From NCBI GenBank assembly GCA_032622095.1, contig CP136063.1, positions 32,864,987 through 32,928,986 on the forward strand: DNA of 64,000 nt. The letters run 5' to 3'. The notes under the pieces were generated by a model, which saw only the letters and a list, made by a program, of their open reading frames with translations, made no database searches and was not told where the DNA came from. This DNA comes from Siphonodentalium dalli. Taxonomy: Eukaryota > Mollusca > Scaphopoda > Gadilida > Siphonodentaliidae. Shown one piece after another: positions 37,811 through 52,930 of this stretch. How positions within the stretch are numbered: position 1 is the stretch's first letter; each line of letters starts with the position of its first letter. Position numbers and translations under genes: made by a program.

Positions 37811-40800
37811 TCTTTATATCCCGGTAACTATATAATACATGTTACAAAGAGATAAACCATCTTTATACCCCGGTAGCTATATAATACATGTTATAAAGAG
37901 ATAGACCATCTTTATATCCCGGTATAGCTATATAATACATGTTACAAAGAGATAAACCTTCTTTATATCCCGGTATAACTATATAATACATGTTACAAAG
38001 AGATAAACCATCTTTATATCCCGGTATAACTATATAATACATGTTACAAAGAGATAGACCATCTTTATATCCCGGTAACTATATAATACATGTTACAAAG
38101 AGATAAACCATCTTTATATCCCGGTAGCTATATAATACATGTTATAAAGAGATAGACCATCTTTATATCCCGGTATAGCTATATAATACATGTTACAAAG
38201 AGATAAACCATCTTTATATCCCGGTATCTATATAATACATGTTATAAAGAGATGGACCATCTTTATATCCCGGCAACTATATAATACATGTTAACAAAGA
38301 GATGGACCATCTTTATACCCCGGTAGCTATATAATACATGTTACAAAGAGATAGACCATCTTTATACCCCGGTAGCTATATAATACATGTTACAAAGAGA
38401 TAGACCATCTTTATACCCCGGTAACTATATAATACATGTTACAAAGAGATAGACCATCTTTATATCCCGGTAGCTATATAATACATGTTACAAAGAGACA
38501 GACCATCTTTATATCCCGGTAGCTATATAATACATGTTACAAAGAGACAGACCATCTTTATATCCCGGTAGCTATATAATACATGTTACAAAGAGATAGA
38601 CCATCTTTATATCCCGGTAGCTATATAATACATGTTACAAAGAGATAAACCATCTTTATATCCCGGTAGCTATATAATACATGTTATTAAGAGATAGACC
38701 ATCTTTATATCCCGGTAGCTATATAATACATGTTACAAAGAGATAAACCATCTTTATATCCCGGTAACTATATAATACATGTTACAAATAGATGGACCAT
38801 CTTTATATCCCGGTAGCTATATAATACATGTTACAAAGAGATAAACCATCTTTATATCCCGGTATAGCTATATAATACATGTTACAAAGAGATAAACCAT
38901 CTTTATATCCCGGTAACTATATAATACATGTTACAAAGAGATGGACCATCTTTATATCCCGGTAGCTATATAATACATGTTACAAAGAGATAAACCATCT
39001 TTATATCCCGGTATAGCTATATAATACATGTTACAAAGAGATAAACCATCTTTATATCCCGGTAACTATATAATACATGTTACAAAGAGATGGACCATCT
39101 TTATATCCCGGTAGCTATATAATACATGTTACAAAGAGATAAACCATCGTTATATCCCGGTATAGCTATATAATACATGTTACAAAGAGATAAACCATCT
39201 TTATATCCCGGTAACTATATAGTACATGTTACAAAGAGATGAACCATCTTTATATCCCGGTAACTATATAATACATGTTACAAAGAGATGGACCATCTTT
39301 ATATCCCGGTAGCTATATAATACATGTTACAAAGAGACAGACCATCTTTATATCCCGGTAGCTATATAATACATGTTACAAAGAGATAAACCATCTTTAT
39401 ATCCCGGTATAGCTATATAATACATGTTACAAAGAGATAAACCATCTTTATATCCCGGTAGCTATATAATACATGTTACAAAGAGACAAACCATCTTTAT
39501 ATCCCGGTAGCTATATAATACATGTTACAAAGAGATATACCATCTTTATACCCCGGTATAGCTATATAATACATGTTACAAAGAGATAAACCATCTTTAT
39601 ATCCCGGTAGCTATATAATACATGTTACAAAGAGATAGACCATCTTTATATCCCGGTAGCTATATAATACATGTTACAAAGAGATAAACCATCTTTATAT
39701 CCCTGTAACTATATAATACATGTTACAAAGAGATGGACCATCTTTATATCCCGGTAGCTATATAATACATGTTACAAAGAGATAAACCATCTTTATATCC
39801 CGGTATAGCTATATAATACATGTTACAAAGAGATAAACCATCTTTATATCCCGGTAACTATATAATACATGTTACAAAGAGATGGACCAACTTTATATCC
39901 CGGTATAGCTATATAATACATGTTACAAAGAGATAAACCATCTTTATATCCCGGTAGCTATATAATACATGTTACAAAGAGATGGACCATCTTTATATCC
40001 CGGTAGCTATATAATACATGTTACAAAGAGATAGACCATCTTTATATCCCGGTAGCTATATAATACATGTTACAAAGAGATAAACCATCTTTATATCCCG
40101 GTATAGCTATATAATACATGTTACAAAGAGATAAACCATCTTTATATCCCGGTAACTATATAATACATGTTACAAAGAGATGGACCATCTTTATATCCCG
40201 GTAGCTATATAATACATGTTACAAAGAGATAAACCATCTTTATATCCCGGTATAGCTATATAATACATGTTACAAAGAGATAAACCATCTTTATATCCCG
40301 GTAACTATATAATACATATTACAAAGAGATGGACCATCTTTATATCCCGGTAGCTATATAATACATGTTACAAAGAAATAAACCATCTTTATATCCCGGT
40401 ATAGCTATATAATACATGTTACAAAGAGATAAACAATCTTTATATCCCGGTAACTATATAATACATGTTACAAAGAGATAAACCATCTTTATATCCCGGT
40501 AGCTATATAATACATGTTACAAAGAGATAAACCATCTTTATATCCCGGTAGCTATATAATACATGTTACAAAGAGATGGACCATCTTTATATCTCGGTAG
40601 CTATATAATACATGTTACAAAGAGATAAACCATCTTTATATCCCGGTAGCTATATAATACATGTTACAAAGAGACAGACCATCTTTATATCCCGGTAGCT
40701 ATATAATACATGTTACAAAGAGATAAACCATCTTTATATCCCGGTAGCTATATAATACATGTTACAAAGAGATGGACCATCTTTATATCCCGGTAGCTAT

Positions 40801-41244
40801 ATAATACATGTTACAAAGAGATAAACCATCTTTATATCCCGGTAGCTATATAATACATGTTACAAAGAGATGGACCATCTTTATATCCCGGTAACTATAT
40901 AATACATGTTACAAAGAGACAGACCATCTTTATATCCCGGTAGCTATATAATACATGTTACAAAGAGATGGACCATCTTTATATCCCGGTAGCTATATAA
41001 TACATGTTACAAAGAGATAGACCATCTTTATATCCCGGTAACTATATAATACATGTTAACAAAGAGATAAACCATCTTTATATCCCGGTAACTATATAAT
41101 ACATGTTACAAAGAGATGGACCATCTTTATATCCCGGTAGCTATATAATACATGTTACAAAGAGACAGACCATCTTTATATCCCGGTAGCTATATAATAC
41201 ATGTTACAAAGAGATAGACCATCTTTATATCCCGGTAACTATAT
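37811..41244. repeat. Satellite zone 7: 149-bp trimer higher-order repeat
   Basis: A three-monomer order (gataaacc with ggtatagc, gataaacc with ggtaac, gatggacc with ggtagc; 51+49+49 bp) repeats with exactly 149-bp spacing. Starts were seen at 38841, 38990 and 39139, and again at 40080 and 40229. Other monomers between the trimer runs are mostly ggtagc types. Confidence 0.85.
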
Positions 41245-44200
41245 AATACATGTTAACAAAGAGATAAACCATCTTTATATCCCGGTAACTATATAATACA
41301 TGTTAACAAAGAGATAGACCATCTTTATATCCCGGTAGCTATATAATACATGTTACAAAGAGATGGACCATCTTTATATCCCGGTAACTATATAATACAT
41401 GTTACAAAGAGACAGACCATCTTTATATCCCGGTAGCTATATAATACATGTTAACAAAGAGATAGACCATCTTTATATCCCGGTAACTATATAATACATG
41501 TTACAAAGATACAGACCATCTTTATATCCCGGTAGCTATATAATACATGTTACAAAGAGATGGACCATCTTTATATCCCGGTAGCTATATAATACATGTT
41601 AACAAAGAGATAAACCATCTTTATATCCCGGTAGCTATATAATACATGTTACAAAGAGATGGACCATCTTTATATCCCGGTAACTATATAATACATGTTA
41701 CAAAGAGATAGACCATCTTTATATCCCGGTAGCTATATAATACATGTTACAAAGAGATAGACCATCTTTATATCCCGGTAGCTATATAATACATGTTAAC
41801 AAAGAGATAGACCATCTTTATATCCCGGTAACTATATAATACATGTTACAAAGAGATAGACCATCTTTATATCCCGGTAACTATATAATACATGTTACAA
41901 AGAGATAAACCATCTTTATATCCCGGTAGCTATATAATACATGTTACAAAGAGATAGACCATCTTTATATCCCGGTAGCTATATAATACATGTTACAAAG
42001 AGATAGACCATCTTTATATCCCGGTAGCTATATAATACATGTTACAAAGAGATAGACCATCTTTATATCCCGGTAGCTATATAATACATGTTAACAAAGA
42101 GATAAACCATCTTTATATCCCGGTAGCTATATAATACATGTTAACAAAGAGATAAACCATCTTTATATCCCGGTAGCTATATAATACATGTTACAAAGAG
42201 ATAGACCATCTTTATATCCCGGTAGCTATATAATACATGTTACAAAGAGATAAACCATCTTTATATCCCGGTAGCTATATAATAACATGTTACAAAGAGA
42301 TAGACCATCTTTATATCCCGGTAGCTATATAATACATGTTACAAAGAGATAGACCATCTTATCCCGGTAACTATATAATACATGTTACAAAGAGATGGAC
42401 CATCTTTATATCCCGGTAGCTATATAATACATGTTACAAAGAGATGGACCATCTTTATATCCCGGTAGCTATATAATACATGTTACAAAGAGATAGACCA
42501 TCTTTATATCCCGGTAGCTATATAATACATGTTACAAAGAGATGGACCATCTTTATATCCCGGTAACTATATAATACATGTTAACAAAGAGATAGACCAT
42601 CTTTATATCCCGGTAACTATATAATACATGTTAACAAAGAGATAGACCATCTTTATATCCCGGTAACTATATAATACATGTTACAAAGAGATAGACCATC
42701 TTTATATCCCGGGTAGCTATATAATACATGTTACAAAGAGATAGACCATCTTTATATCCCGGTAGCTATATAATACATGTTACAAAGAGATAGACCATCT
42801 TTATATCCCGGTAACTATATAATACATGTTAACAAAGAGATAAACCATCTTTATATCCGGTAACTATATAATACATGTTACAAAGAGATAGACCATCTTT
42901 ATATCCCGGTAGCTATATAATACATGTTACAAAGAGATAGACCATCTTTATATCCCGGTATAACTATATAATACATGTTACAAAGAGATGGACCATCTTT
43001 ATATCCCGGTAGCTATAATACATGTTACAAAGAGATAGACCATCTTTATATCCCGGTATAACTATATAATACATGTTACAAAGAGATGACCATCTTTATA
43101 TCCCGGTAGCTATATAATACATGTTACAAAGAGATAGACCATCTTTATATTCCGGTATAGCTATATAATACATGTTATAAAGAGATGGACCATCTTTATA
43201 TCCCGGTAGCTATATAATACATGTTACAAAGAGATAGACCATCTTTATATCCCGGTATAACTATATAATACATGTTACAAAGAGATGGACCATCTTTATA
43301 TCCCGGTAGCTATATAATACATGTTACAAAGAGATAGACCATCTTTATATCCCGGTATAGCTATATAGTACATGTTATAAAGAGATGGACCATCTTTATC
43401 TCCGGGTAGCTATATAATACATGTTACAAAGAGATAGACCATCTTTATATCCCGGTATAGCTATATAATACATGTTACAAAAGAGATAAACCATCTTTAT
43501 ATCCCGGTAGCTATATAATACATGTTACAAAGAGATAGACCATCTTTATATCCCGGTAGCTATATTAATACATGTTAACAAGAGATAAACCATCTTTATA
43601 TCCCGGTAGCTATATAATACATGTTACAAAGAGATAGACCATCTTTATATCCCGGTATAACTATATAATACATGTTATAAAGAGATGGACCATCTTTATA
43701 TCCCGGTAACTATATAATACATGTTACAAAGAGATAAACCATCTTTATATCCCGGTAGCTATATAATACATGTTACAAAGAGATGGACCATCTTTATACC
43801 CCGGTAGCTATATAATACATGTTACAAAGGAGATGGACCATCTTTATATCCCGGTAGCTATATAATACATGTTACAAGAGATATACCATCTTTATATCCC
43901 GGTAGCTATATAATACATGTTACAAAGAGATAGACCATCTTTATACCCCGGTAGCTATATAATACATGTTACAAAGAGACAGACCATCTTTATACCCCGG
44001 TAGCTATATAATACATGTTACAAAGAGATAGGACCATCTTTATACCCGGTAGCTATATAACACATGTTAACAAAGAGATAAACCATCTTATACCCCGGTA
44101 ACTATAAAATACATGTTAACAAAGAGATGGACCATCTTTATACCCCGGTAGCTATATAATACATGTTACAAAGAGATGGACCATCTTTATATCCCGGTAA

Positions 44201-47200
44201 CTATATAATACATGTTAACAAAGAGATGGACCATCTTATACCCCGGTAGCTATATAATACATGTTACAAAGAGATGGACCATCTTTATATCCCGTGGTAA
44301 CTATATAATACATGTTAACAAAGAGATAAATCTCTTTATACCCCGGTAGCTATATAATACATGTTACAAAAGAGATAGACCATCTTTATATCCCGGTAAC
44401 TATATAATACATGTTACAAAGAGATAGACCATCTTTATACCCCGGTAACTATATAATACATGTTACAAAGAGATGGACCATCTTTATACCCCGGGTAACT
44501 ATATACTACATGTTACAAGAGAACAGACCATCTTTATATCCCGGTAACTATATAATACATGTTAACAAAGAGATAAACCATCTTTATATCCCGGTATAAC
44601 TATATAATACATGTTACAAAGAGATGGACCATCTTTATATCCCGGTAACTATATAATACATGTTACAAAGAGATACACCATCTTTATACCCCGGTCACTA
44701 TATAATACATGTTAACAAAGAGATGGACCATCTTTATATCCGGTAACTATATAATACATGTTAACAAAGAGATAAACCATCTTTATATCCCGGTAACTAT
44801 ATAATACATGTTAACAAAGAGATAGGACCATCTTTATATCCCGGTAGCTATATAATACATGTTACAAAGAGATGGACCATCTTTATATCCCGGTAACTAT
44901 ATAATACATGTTACAAAGAGACAGACCATCTTTATATCCCGGTAGCTATATAATACATGTTAACAAAGAGATAGACCATCTTTATATCCCGGGTAACTAT
45001 ATAATACATGTTACAAAGATACAGACCATCTTTATATCCCGGTAGCTATATAATACATGTTACAAAGAGATGGACCATCTTTATATCCCGGTAGCTATAA
45101 TACATGTTAACAAAGAGATAAACCATCTTTATATCCCGGTAGCTATATAATACATGTTACAAAGAGATGACCATCTTTATATCCCGGTAACTATATAATA
45201 CATGTTACAAAGAGATAGACCATCTTTATATCCCGGTAGCTATATAATACATGTTACAAAGAGATAGACCATCTTTATATCCCGGTAGCTATATAATACA
45301 TGTTAACAAAGAGATAGACCATCTTTATATCCCGGTAACTATATAATACATGTTACAAAGAGATAGAACAACTTTATATCCCGGTAACTATATAATACAT
45401 GTTACAAAGAGATAAACCATCTTTATATCCCGGTAGCTATATAATACATGTTACAAAGAGATAGACCATCTTTATATCCCGGTAGCTATATAATACATGT
45501 TACAAAGAGATAGACCATCTTTATATCCCGGTAGCTATATAATACATGTTACAAAGAGATAGACCATCTTTATATCCCGGTAGCTATATAATACATGTTA
45601 ACAAAGAGATAAACCATCTTTATATCCCGGTAGCTATATAATACATGTTAACAAAGAGATAAACCATCTTTATATCCCGGTAGCTATATAATACATGTTA
45701 CAAAGAGATAGACCATCTTTATATCCCGGTAGCTATATAATACATGTTACAAAGAGATAAACCATCTTTATATCCCGGTAGCTATATAATACATGTTACA
45801 AAGAGATAGACCATCTTTATATCCCGGTAGCTATATAATACATGTTACAAAGAGATAGACCATCTTTATATCCCGGTAACTATATAATACATGTTACAAA
45901 GAGATGGACCATCTTTATATCCCGGTAGCTATATAATACATGTTACAAAGAGATGGACCATCTTTATATCCCGGTAGCTATATAATACATGTTACAAAGA
46001 GATAGACCATCTTTATATCCCGGTAGCTATATAATACATGTTACAAAGAGATGGACCATCTTTATATCCCGGTAACTATATAATACATGTTAACAAAGAG
46101 ATAGACCATCTTTATATCCCGGTAACTATATAATACATGTTAACAAAGAGATAGACCATCTTTATATCCCGGTAACTATATAATACATGTTACAAAGAGA
46201 TAGACCATCTTTATATCCCGGTAGCTATATAATACATGTTACAAAGAGATAGACCATCTTTATATCCCGGTAGCTATATAATACATGTTACAAAGAGATA
46301 GACCATCTTTATATCCCGGTAACTATATAATACATGTTAACAAAGAGATAAACCATCTTTATATCCCGGTAACTATATAATACATGTTACAAAGAGATAG
46401 ACCATCTTTATATCCCGGTAGCTATATAATACATGTTACAAAGAGATAGACCATCTTTATATCCCGGTATAACTATATAATACATGTTACAAAGAGATGG
46501 ACCATCTTTATATCCCGGTAGCTATATAATACATGTTACAAAGAGATAGACCATCTTTATATCCCGGTATAACTATATAATACATGTTACAAAGAGATGG
46601 ACCATCTTTATATCCCGGTAGCTATATAATACATGTTACAAAGAGATAGACCATCTTTATATTCCGGTATAGCTATATAATACATGTTATAAAGAGATGG
46701 ACCATCTTTATATCCCGGTAGCTATATAATACATGTTACAAAGAGATAGACCATCTTTATATCCCGGTATAACTATATAATACATGTTACAAAGAGATGG
46801 ACCATCTTTATATCCCGGTAGCTATATAATACATGTTACAAAGAGATAGACCATCTTTATATCCCGGTATAGCTATATAGTACATGTTATAAAGAGATGG
46901 ACCATCTTTATATCCCGGTAGCTATATAATACATGTTACAAAGAGATAGACCATCTTTATATCCCGGTATAGCTATATAATACATGTTACAAAGAGATAA
47001 ACCATCTTTATATCCCGGTAGCTATATAATACATGTTACAAAGAGATAGACCATCTTTATATCCCGGTAGCTATATAATACATGTTACAAAGAGATAAAC
47101 CATCTTTATATCCCGGTATAGCTATATAATACATGTTATAAAGAGATGGACCATCTTTATATCCCGGTAGCTATATAATACATGTTACAAAGAGATGGAC

Positions 47201-48360
47201 CATCTTTATATCCCGGTATAGCTATATAATACATGTTACAAAGAGATAAACCATCTTTATATCCCGGTAGCTATATAATACATGTTACAAAGAGATAGAC
47301 CATATTTATATCCCGGTATAACTATATAATACATGTTATAAAGAGATGGACCATCTTTATATCCCTGTAACTATATAATACATGTTACAAAGAGATAAAC
47401 CATCTTTATATCCCGGTAGCTATATAATACATGTTACAAAGAGATGGACCATCTTTATACCCCGGTAGCTATATAATACATGTTACAAAGAGATGGACCA
47501 TCTTTATATCCCGGTAGCTATATAATACATGTTACAAAGAGATAAACCATCTTTATATCCCGGTAGCTATATAATACATGTTACAAAGAGACAGACCATC
47601 TTTATACCCCGGTAGCTATATAATACATGTTACAAAGAGATAGACCATCTTTATACCCGGTAGCTATATAACACATGTTAACAAAGAGATAAACCATCTT
47701 TATACCCCGGTAACTATAAAATACATGTTAACAAAGAGATGGACCATCTTTATACCCCGGTAGCTATATAATACATGTTACAAAGAGATGGACCATCTTT
47801 ATATCCCGGTAACTATATAATACATGTTAACAAAGAGATGGACCATCTTTATACCCCGGGAGCTATATAATACATGTTACAAAGAGATGGACCATCTTTA
47901 TATCCCGGGTAACTATATAATACATGTTAACAAAGAGATAAATCATCTTTATACCCCGGTAGCTATATAATACATGTTACAAAGAGATAGACCATCTTTA
48001 TATCCCGGTAACTATATAATACATGTTACAAAGAGATAGACCATCTTTATACCCCGGTAACTATATAATACATGTTACAAAGAGATGGACCATCTTTATA
48101 CCCCGGTAACTATATAATACATGTTACAAAGAGACAGACCATCTTTATATCCCGGTAACTATATAATACATGTTAACAAAGAGATAAACCATCTTTATAT
48201 CCCGGTATAACTATATAATACATGTTACAAAGAGATGGACCATCTTTATATCCCGGTAACTATATAATACATGTTACAAAGAGATACACCATCTTTATAC
48301 CCCGGTAACTATATAATACATGTTAACAAAGAGATGGACCATCTTTATATCCCGGTAACT
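41245..48360. repeat. Satellite zone 8: ~3.5-3.6-kb duplication
   Basis: About 41245-44745 is repeated at about 44755-48360. Markers: aagatacagacc around 41508/45018 (offset 3510), tatatag at about 43362/46874 (offset 3512), gagatacacc at 44670/48281 (offset 3611, two extra monomers in the right copy). Part of this block has unusual base-level noise, annotated separately. Confidence 0.88.
42280..45180. other. Stretch with clustered single-base indels
   Basis: About 25 monomers here carry one-base gains or losses rarely seen elsewhere in the array. Examples are aataacatg (42281), catcttatccc (42357), cccgggtagc (42710), gctataata (43013), gagatgacc (43085), caaaagag (43470), aacaagag (43577), caaaggag (43827), gataggacc (44029), cccgtggtaac (44293), ccccgggtaac (44491), acaagagaac (44515), gatgacc (45167). 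The matching monomers in the right-hand copy (about 45.8-48.3 kb) are mostly clean. This pattern fits uncorrected long-read consensus rather than biology. Confidence 0.75.
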
Positions 48361-51300
48361 ATATAATACATGTTAACAAAGAGATGGACCATCTTTATAT
48401 CCCGGTAACTATATAATACATGTTACAAAGAGATAGGCCATCTTTATATCCCGCTAACTATATAATACATGTTACAAAGAGACAGACCATCTTTATATCC
48501 CGGTAACTATATAATACATGTTACGAAGAGATGGACCATCTTTATATCCCGGTAACTATATAATACATGTTAACAAAGAGATGGACCATCTTTATATCCC
48601 GGTAACTATATAATACATGTTACAAAGAGACAGACCATCTTTATAACCCGGTAACTATATAATACATGTTAACAAAGAGATGGACCATCTTTATACCCCG
48701 GGTAACTATATAATACATGTTACAAAGAGATGGACCATCTTTATATCCCGGTAACTATATAATACATGTTAACAAAGAGATAGACCATCTTTATATCCCG
48801 GTAACTATATAATACATGTTACAAAGAGATGGACCATCTTTATATACCGGTAACTATATAATACATGTTAACAAAGAGATAGACCATCTTTATATACCGG
48901 TAACTATATAATACATGTTAACAAAGAGATGGACCATCTTTATACCCCGGTAACTATATAATACATGTTAACAAAGAGATAGACCATCTTTATATCCCGG
49001 TAACTATATACTACATGTTAACAAAGAGATGGACCATCTTTATATCCCGGTAACTATATAATACATGTTAACAAAGAGATAGACCATCTTTATATCCCGG
49101 TAACTATATAATACATGTTAACAAAGAGATGGACCATCTTTATATCCCGGTAACTATATAATACATGTTAACAAAGAGATAGACCATCTTTATATCCCGG
49201 TAACTATATACTACAGGTTAACAAAGAGATGGACCATCTTTATATCCCGGTAACTATATAATACATGTTAACAAAGAGATAGACCATCTTTATATCCCGG
49301 TAACTATATACTACATGTTAACAAAGAGATGGACCATCTTTATATCCCGGTAACTATATAATACATGTTAACAAAGAGATAGACCATCTTTATATCCCGG
49401 TAACTATATACTACATGTTAACAAAGAGATGGACCATCTTTATACCCCGGTAACTATATAATACATGTTACAAAGAGATGGACCATCTTTATATCCCGGT
49501 AACTATATACTACATGTTAACAAAGAGATAGACCATCTTTATATCCCGGTAACTATATAATACATGTTACATAGAGATGGACCATCTTTATATCCCGGTA
49601 ACTATATAATACATGTTAACAAAGAGACGGACCATCTTTATACCCCGGTAACTATATGATACATGTTAACAAAGAGATAGACCATGTTTATATCCCGGTA
49701 ACTATATAATACATGTTAACAAAGAGATGGACCATCTTTATACCCCGGTAACTATATAATACATGTTAACAAAGGTATGGATCATCTTTATATCCCGGTA
49801 ACTATATAATGCATTTTAACAAAGAGATGAACCATCTTTATTTCCCGGTAACTATATAATACATGTTACAAAGAGACAGACCATCTTTATATCCCGGTAA
49901 CTATATAATACATGTTAACAAAGAGATGGACCATCTTTATATCCCGGTAACTATATAATACATGTTAACAAAGAGATGGACCATCTTTATATCCCGGTAA
50001 CTATATAATACATGTTACAAAGAGATGGACCATCTTTATATCCCGGTAACTATATAATACATGTTAACAAAGAGATGCACCATCTTTATATCCCGGTAAC
50101 TATATAATACATGTTACAAAGAGATGGACCATCTTTATATCCCGGTAACTATATAATACATGTTAACAAAGAGATGGACCATCTTTATATCCCGGTAACT
50201 ATATAATACATGTTAACAAAGAGACAGACCATCTTTATATCCCGGTAACTATATAATACATGTTACAAAGAGATGGACCATCTTTATATCCCGGTAACTA
50301 TATAATACATGTTAACAAAGAGATGGACCATCTTTATATCCCGGTAACTATATAATACATGTTAACAAAGAGATGGACCATCTTTATATCCCGGTAACTA
50401 TATAATACATGTTAACAAAGAGATGGACCATCTTTATATCCCGGTAACTATATAATACATGTTAACAAAGAGATGGACCATCTTTATATCCCGGTAACTA
50501 TATAATACATGTTAACAACGAGACAGACCATCTTTATATCCCGGTAACTATATAATACATGTTAACAAAGAGATGGACCATCTTTATATCCCGGTAACTA
50601 TATAATACATGTTACAAAGAGATGGACCATCTTTATATCCCGGTAACTATATAATACATGTTAACAAAGAGATGGACCATCTTTATATCCCGGTAACTAT
50701 ATAATACATGTTAACAAAGAGACAGACCATCTTTATATCCCGGTAACTATATAATACATGTTACAAAGAGATGGACCATCTTTATATCCCGGTAACTATA
50801 TAATACATGTTAACAAAGAGATGGACCATCTTTATATCCCGGTAACTATATAATACATGTTACAAAGAGATGGACCATCTTTATATCCCGGTAACTATAT
50901 AATACATGTTAACAAAGAGACAGACCATCTTTATATCCCGGTAACTATATAATACATGTTAACAAAGAGATGGACCATCTTTAAATCCCGGTAACAATAT
51001 AATACATGTTAACAAAGAGATGGACCATCTTTATATCCCGGTAACTATATAATACATGTTAACAAAGAGATGGACCATCTTTATATCCCGGTAACTATAT
51101 AATACATGTTACAAAGAGATAGACCATATTTATATCCCGGTAACTATATAATACATGTTACAAAGAGATAGACCATCTTTATATCCCGGTAACTATATAA
51201 TACATGTTAACAAAGAGATTGACCATCTTTATATCCCGGTAACTATATAATACATGTTAACAAAGAGATGGACCATCTTTATATCCCGGTAACTATATAA

Positions 51301-52930
51301 TACATGTTAACAAAGAGATGGACCATCTTTATATCCCGGTAACTATATAATACATGTTACAAAGAGATAGACCATCTTTATACCCCGGTAACTATATAAT
51401 ACATGTTAACAAAGAGATGGACCATTTTTACATCCCAGTAACTATATAATACATGTTAACAAAGAGATAGACCATCTTTATATACCGGTAACTATATAAT
51501 ACATGTTACAAAGAGATAGGCCATCTTTATATCCCGGTAACTATATAATACATGTTAACAAAGAGATAGACCATCTTTATATACCGGTAACTATATAATA
51601 CATGTTACAAAGAGATGAACCATCTTTATACCCCGGTAACTATATAATACATGTTAACAAAGAGATAGACCATCTTTATATCCCGGTAACTATATAATAC
51701 ATGTTAACAAAGAGATAGACCATCTTTATATACCGGTAACTATATAATACATGTTACAAAGAGATGAACCATCTTTATACCCCGGTAACTATATAATACA
51801 TGTTAACAAAGAGATGGACCATCTTTATATACCGGTAACTATATAATACATGTTACAAAGAGATGGACCATCTTTATACCCCGGTAACTATATAATACAT
51901 GTTACAAAGAGATGGACCATCTTTATACCCCGGTAACTATATAATACATGTTAACAAAGAGATAGATCATCTTTATATACCGGTAGCTATATAATACATG
52001 TTACAAAGAGATGGACCATTTTTATATCCCGGTAACTATATAATACATGTTAACAAAGAGATGGACCATCTTTATATTCCGGTAACTATATAATACATGT
52101 TACAAAGAGACAGACCATCTTTATATCCCGGTAACTATATAATACATGTTAACAAAGAGATGGACCCTCTTTATACCCCGGTAACTATATAATACATGTT
52201 ACAAAGAGATGGACCATCTTTATATCCCGGTAACTATATAATACATGTTAACAAAGAGATAGACCATCTTTATATCCCGGTAACTATATAATACATGTTA
52301 CAAAGAGATGGACCATCTTTATATACCGGTAACTATATAATACATGTTAACAAAGAGATAGACCATCTTTTATACCGGTAACTATATAATACATGTTAAC
52401 AAAGAGATGGACCATCTTTATACCCCGGTAACTATATAATACATGTTAACAAAGAGATAGACCATCTTTATATCTCGGTAACTATATACTACATGTTAAC
52501 AAAGAGATGGACCATCTTTATATCCCGGTAACTATATAATACATGTTAACAAAGAGATATACCATCTTTATATCCCGGTAACTATATAATACATGTTAAC
52601 AAAGAGATGGACCATCTTTATATCCCGGTAACTATATAATACATGTTAACAAAGAGATAGACCAACTTTATATCCCGGTAACTATATACTACATGTTAAC
52701 AAAGAGATGGACCATCTTTATATCCCGGTAACTATATAATACATGTTAACAAAGAGATAGACCATCTGTATATCCCGGTATCTATATACTACATGTTAAC
52801 AAAGAGATGGACCATCTTTATATCCCGGTAACTATATAATACATGTTAACAAAGAGATAGACCATCTTTATATCCCGGTAACTATATACTACATGTTAAC
52901 AAAGAGATGGACCATCTTTATACCCCGGTA
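48361..52930. repeat. Satellite zone 9: homogeneous ttaac/ggtaac monomers, dimer repeats
   Basis: Monomers are mostly the 50-bp type with ttaac and ggtaac. Alternation of agatagacc and agatggacc monomers with an atactacatg marker produces a 100-bp dimer (ctacatgtta-type starts at 49011, 49211, 49311 and 49411). The stretch about 48.5-49.45 kb is repeated at about 52.0-52.93 kb with an offset of 3478-3479 bp (atataccggt at 48842/52321). Confidence 0.85.
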
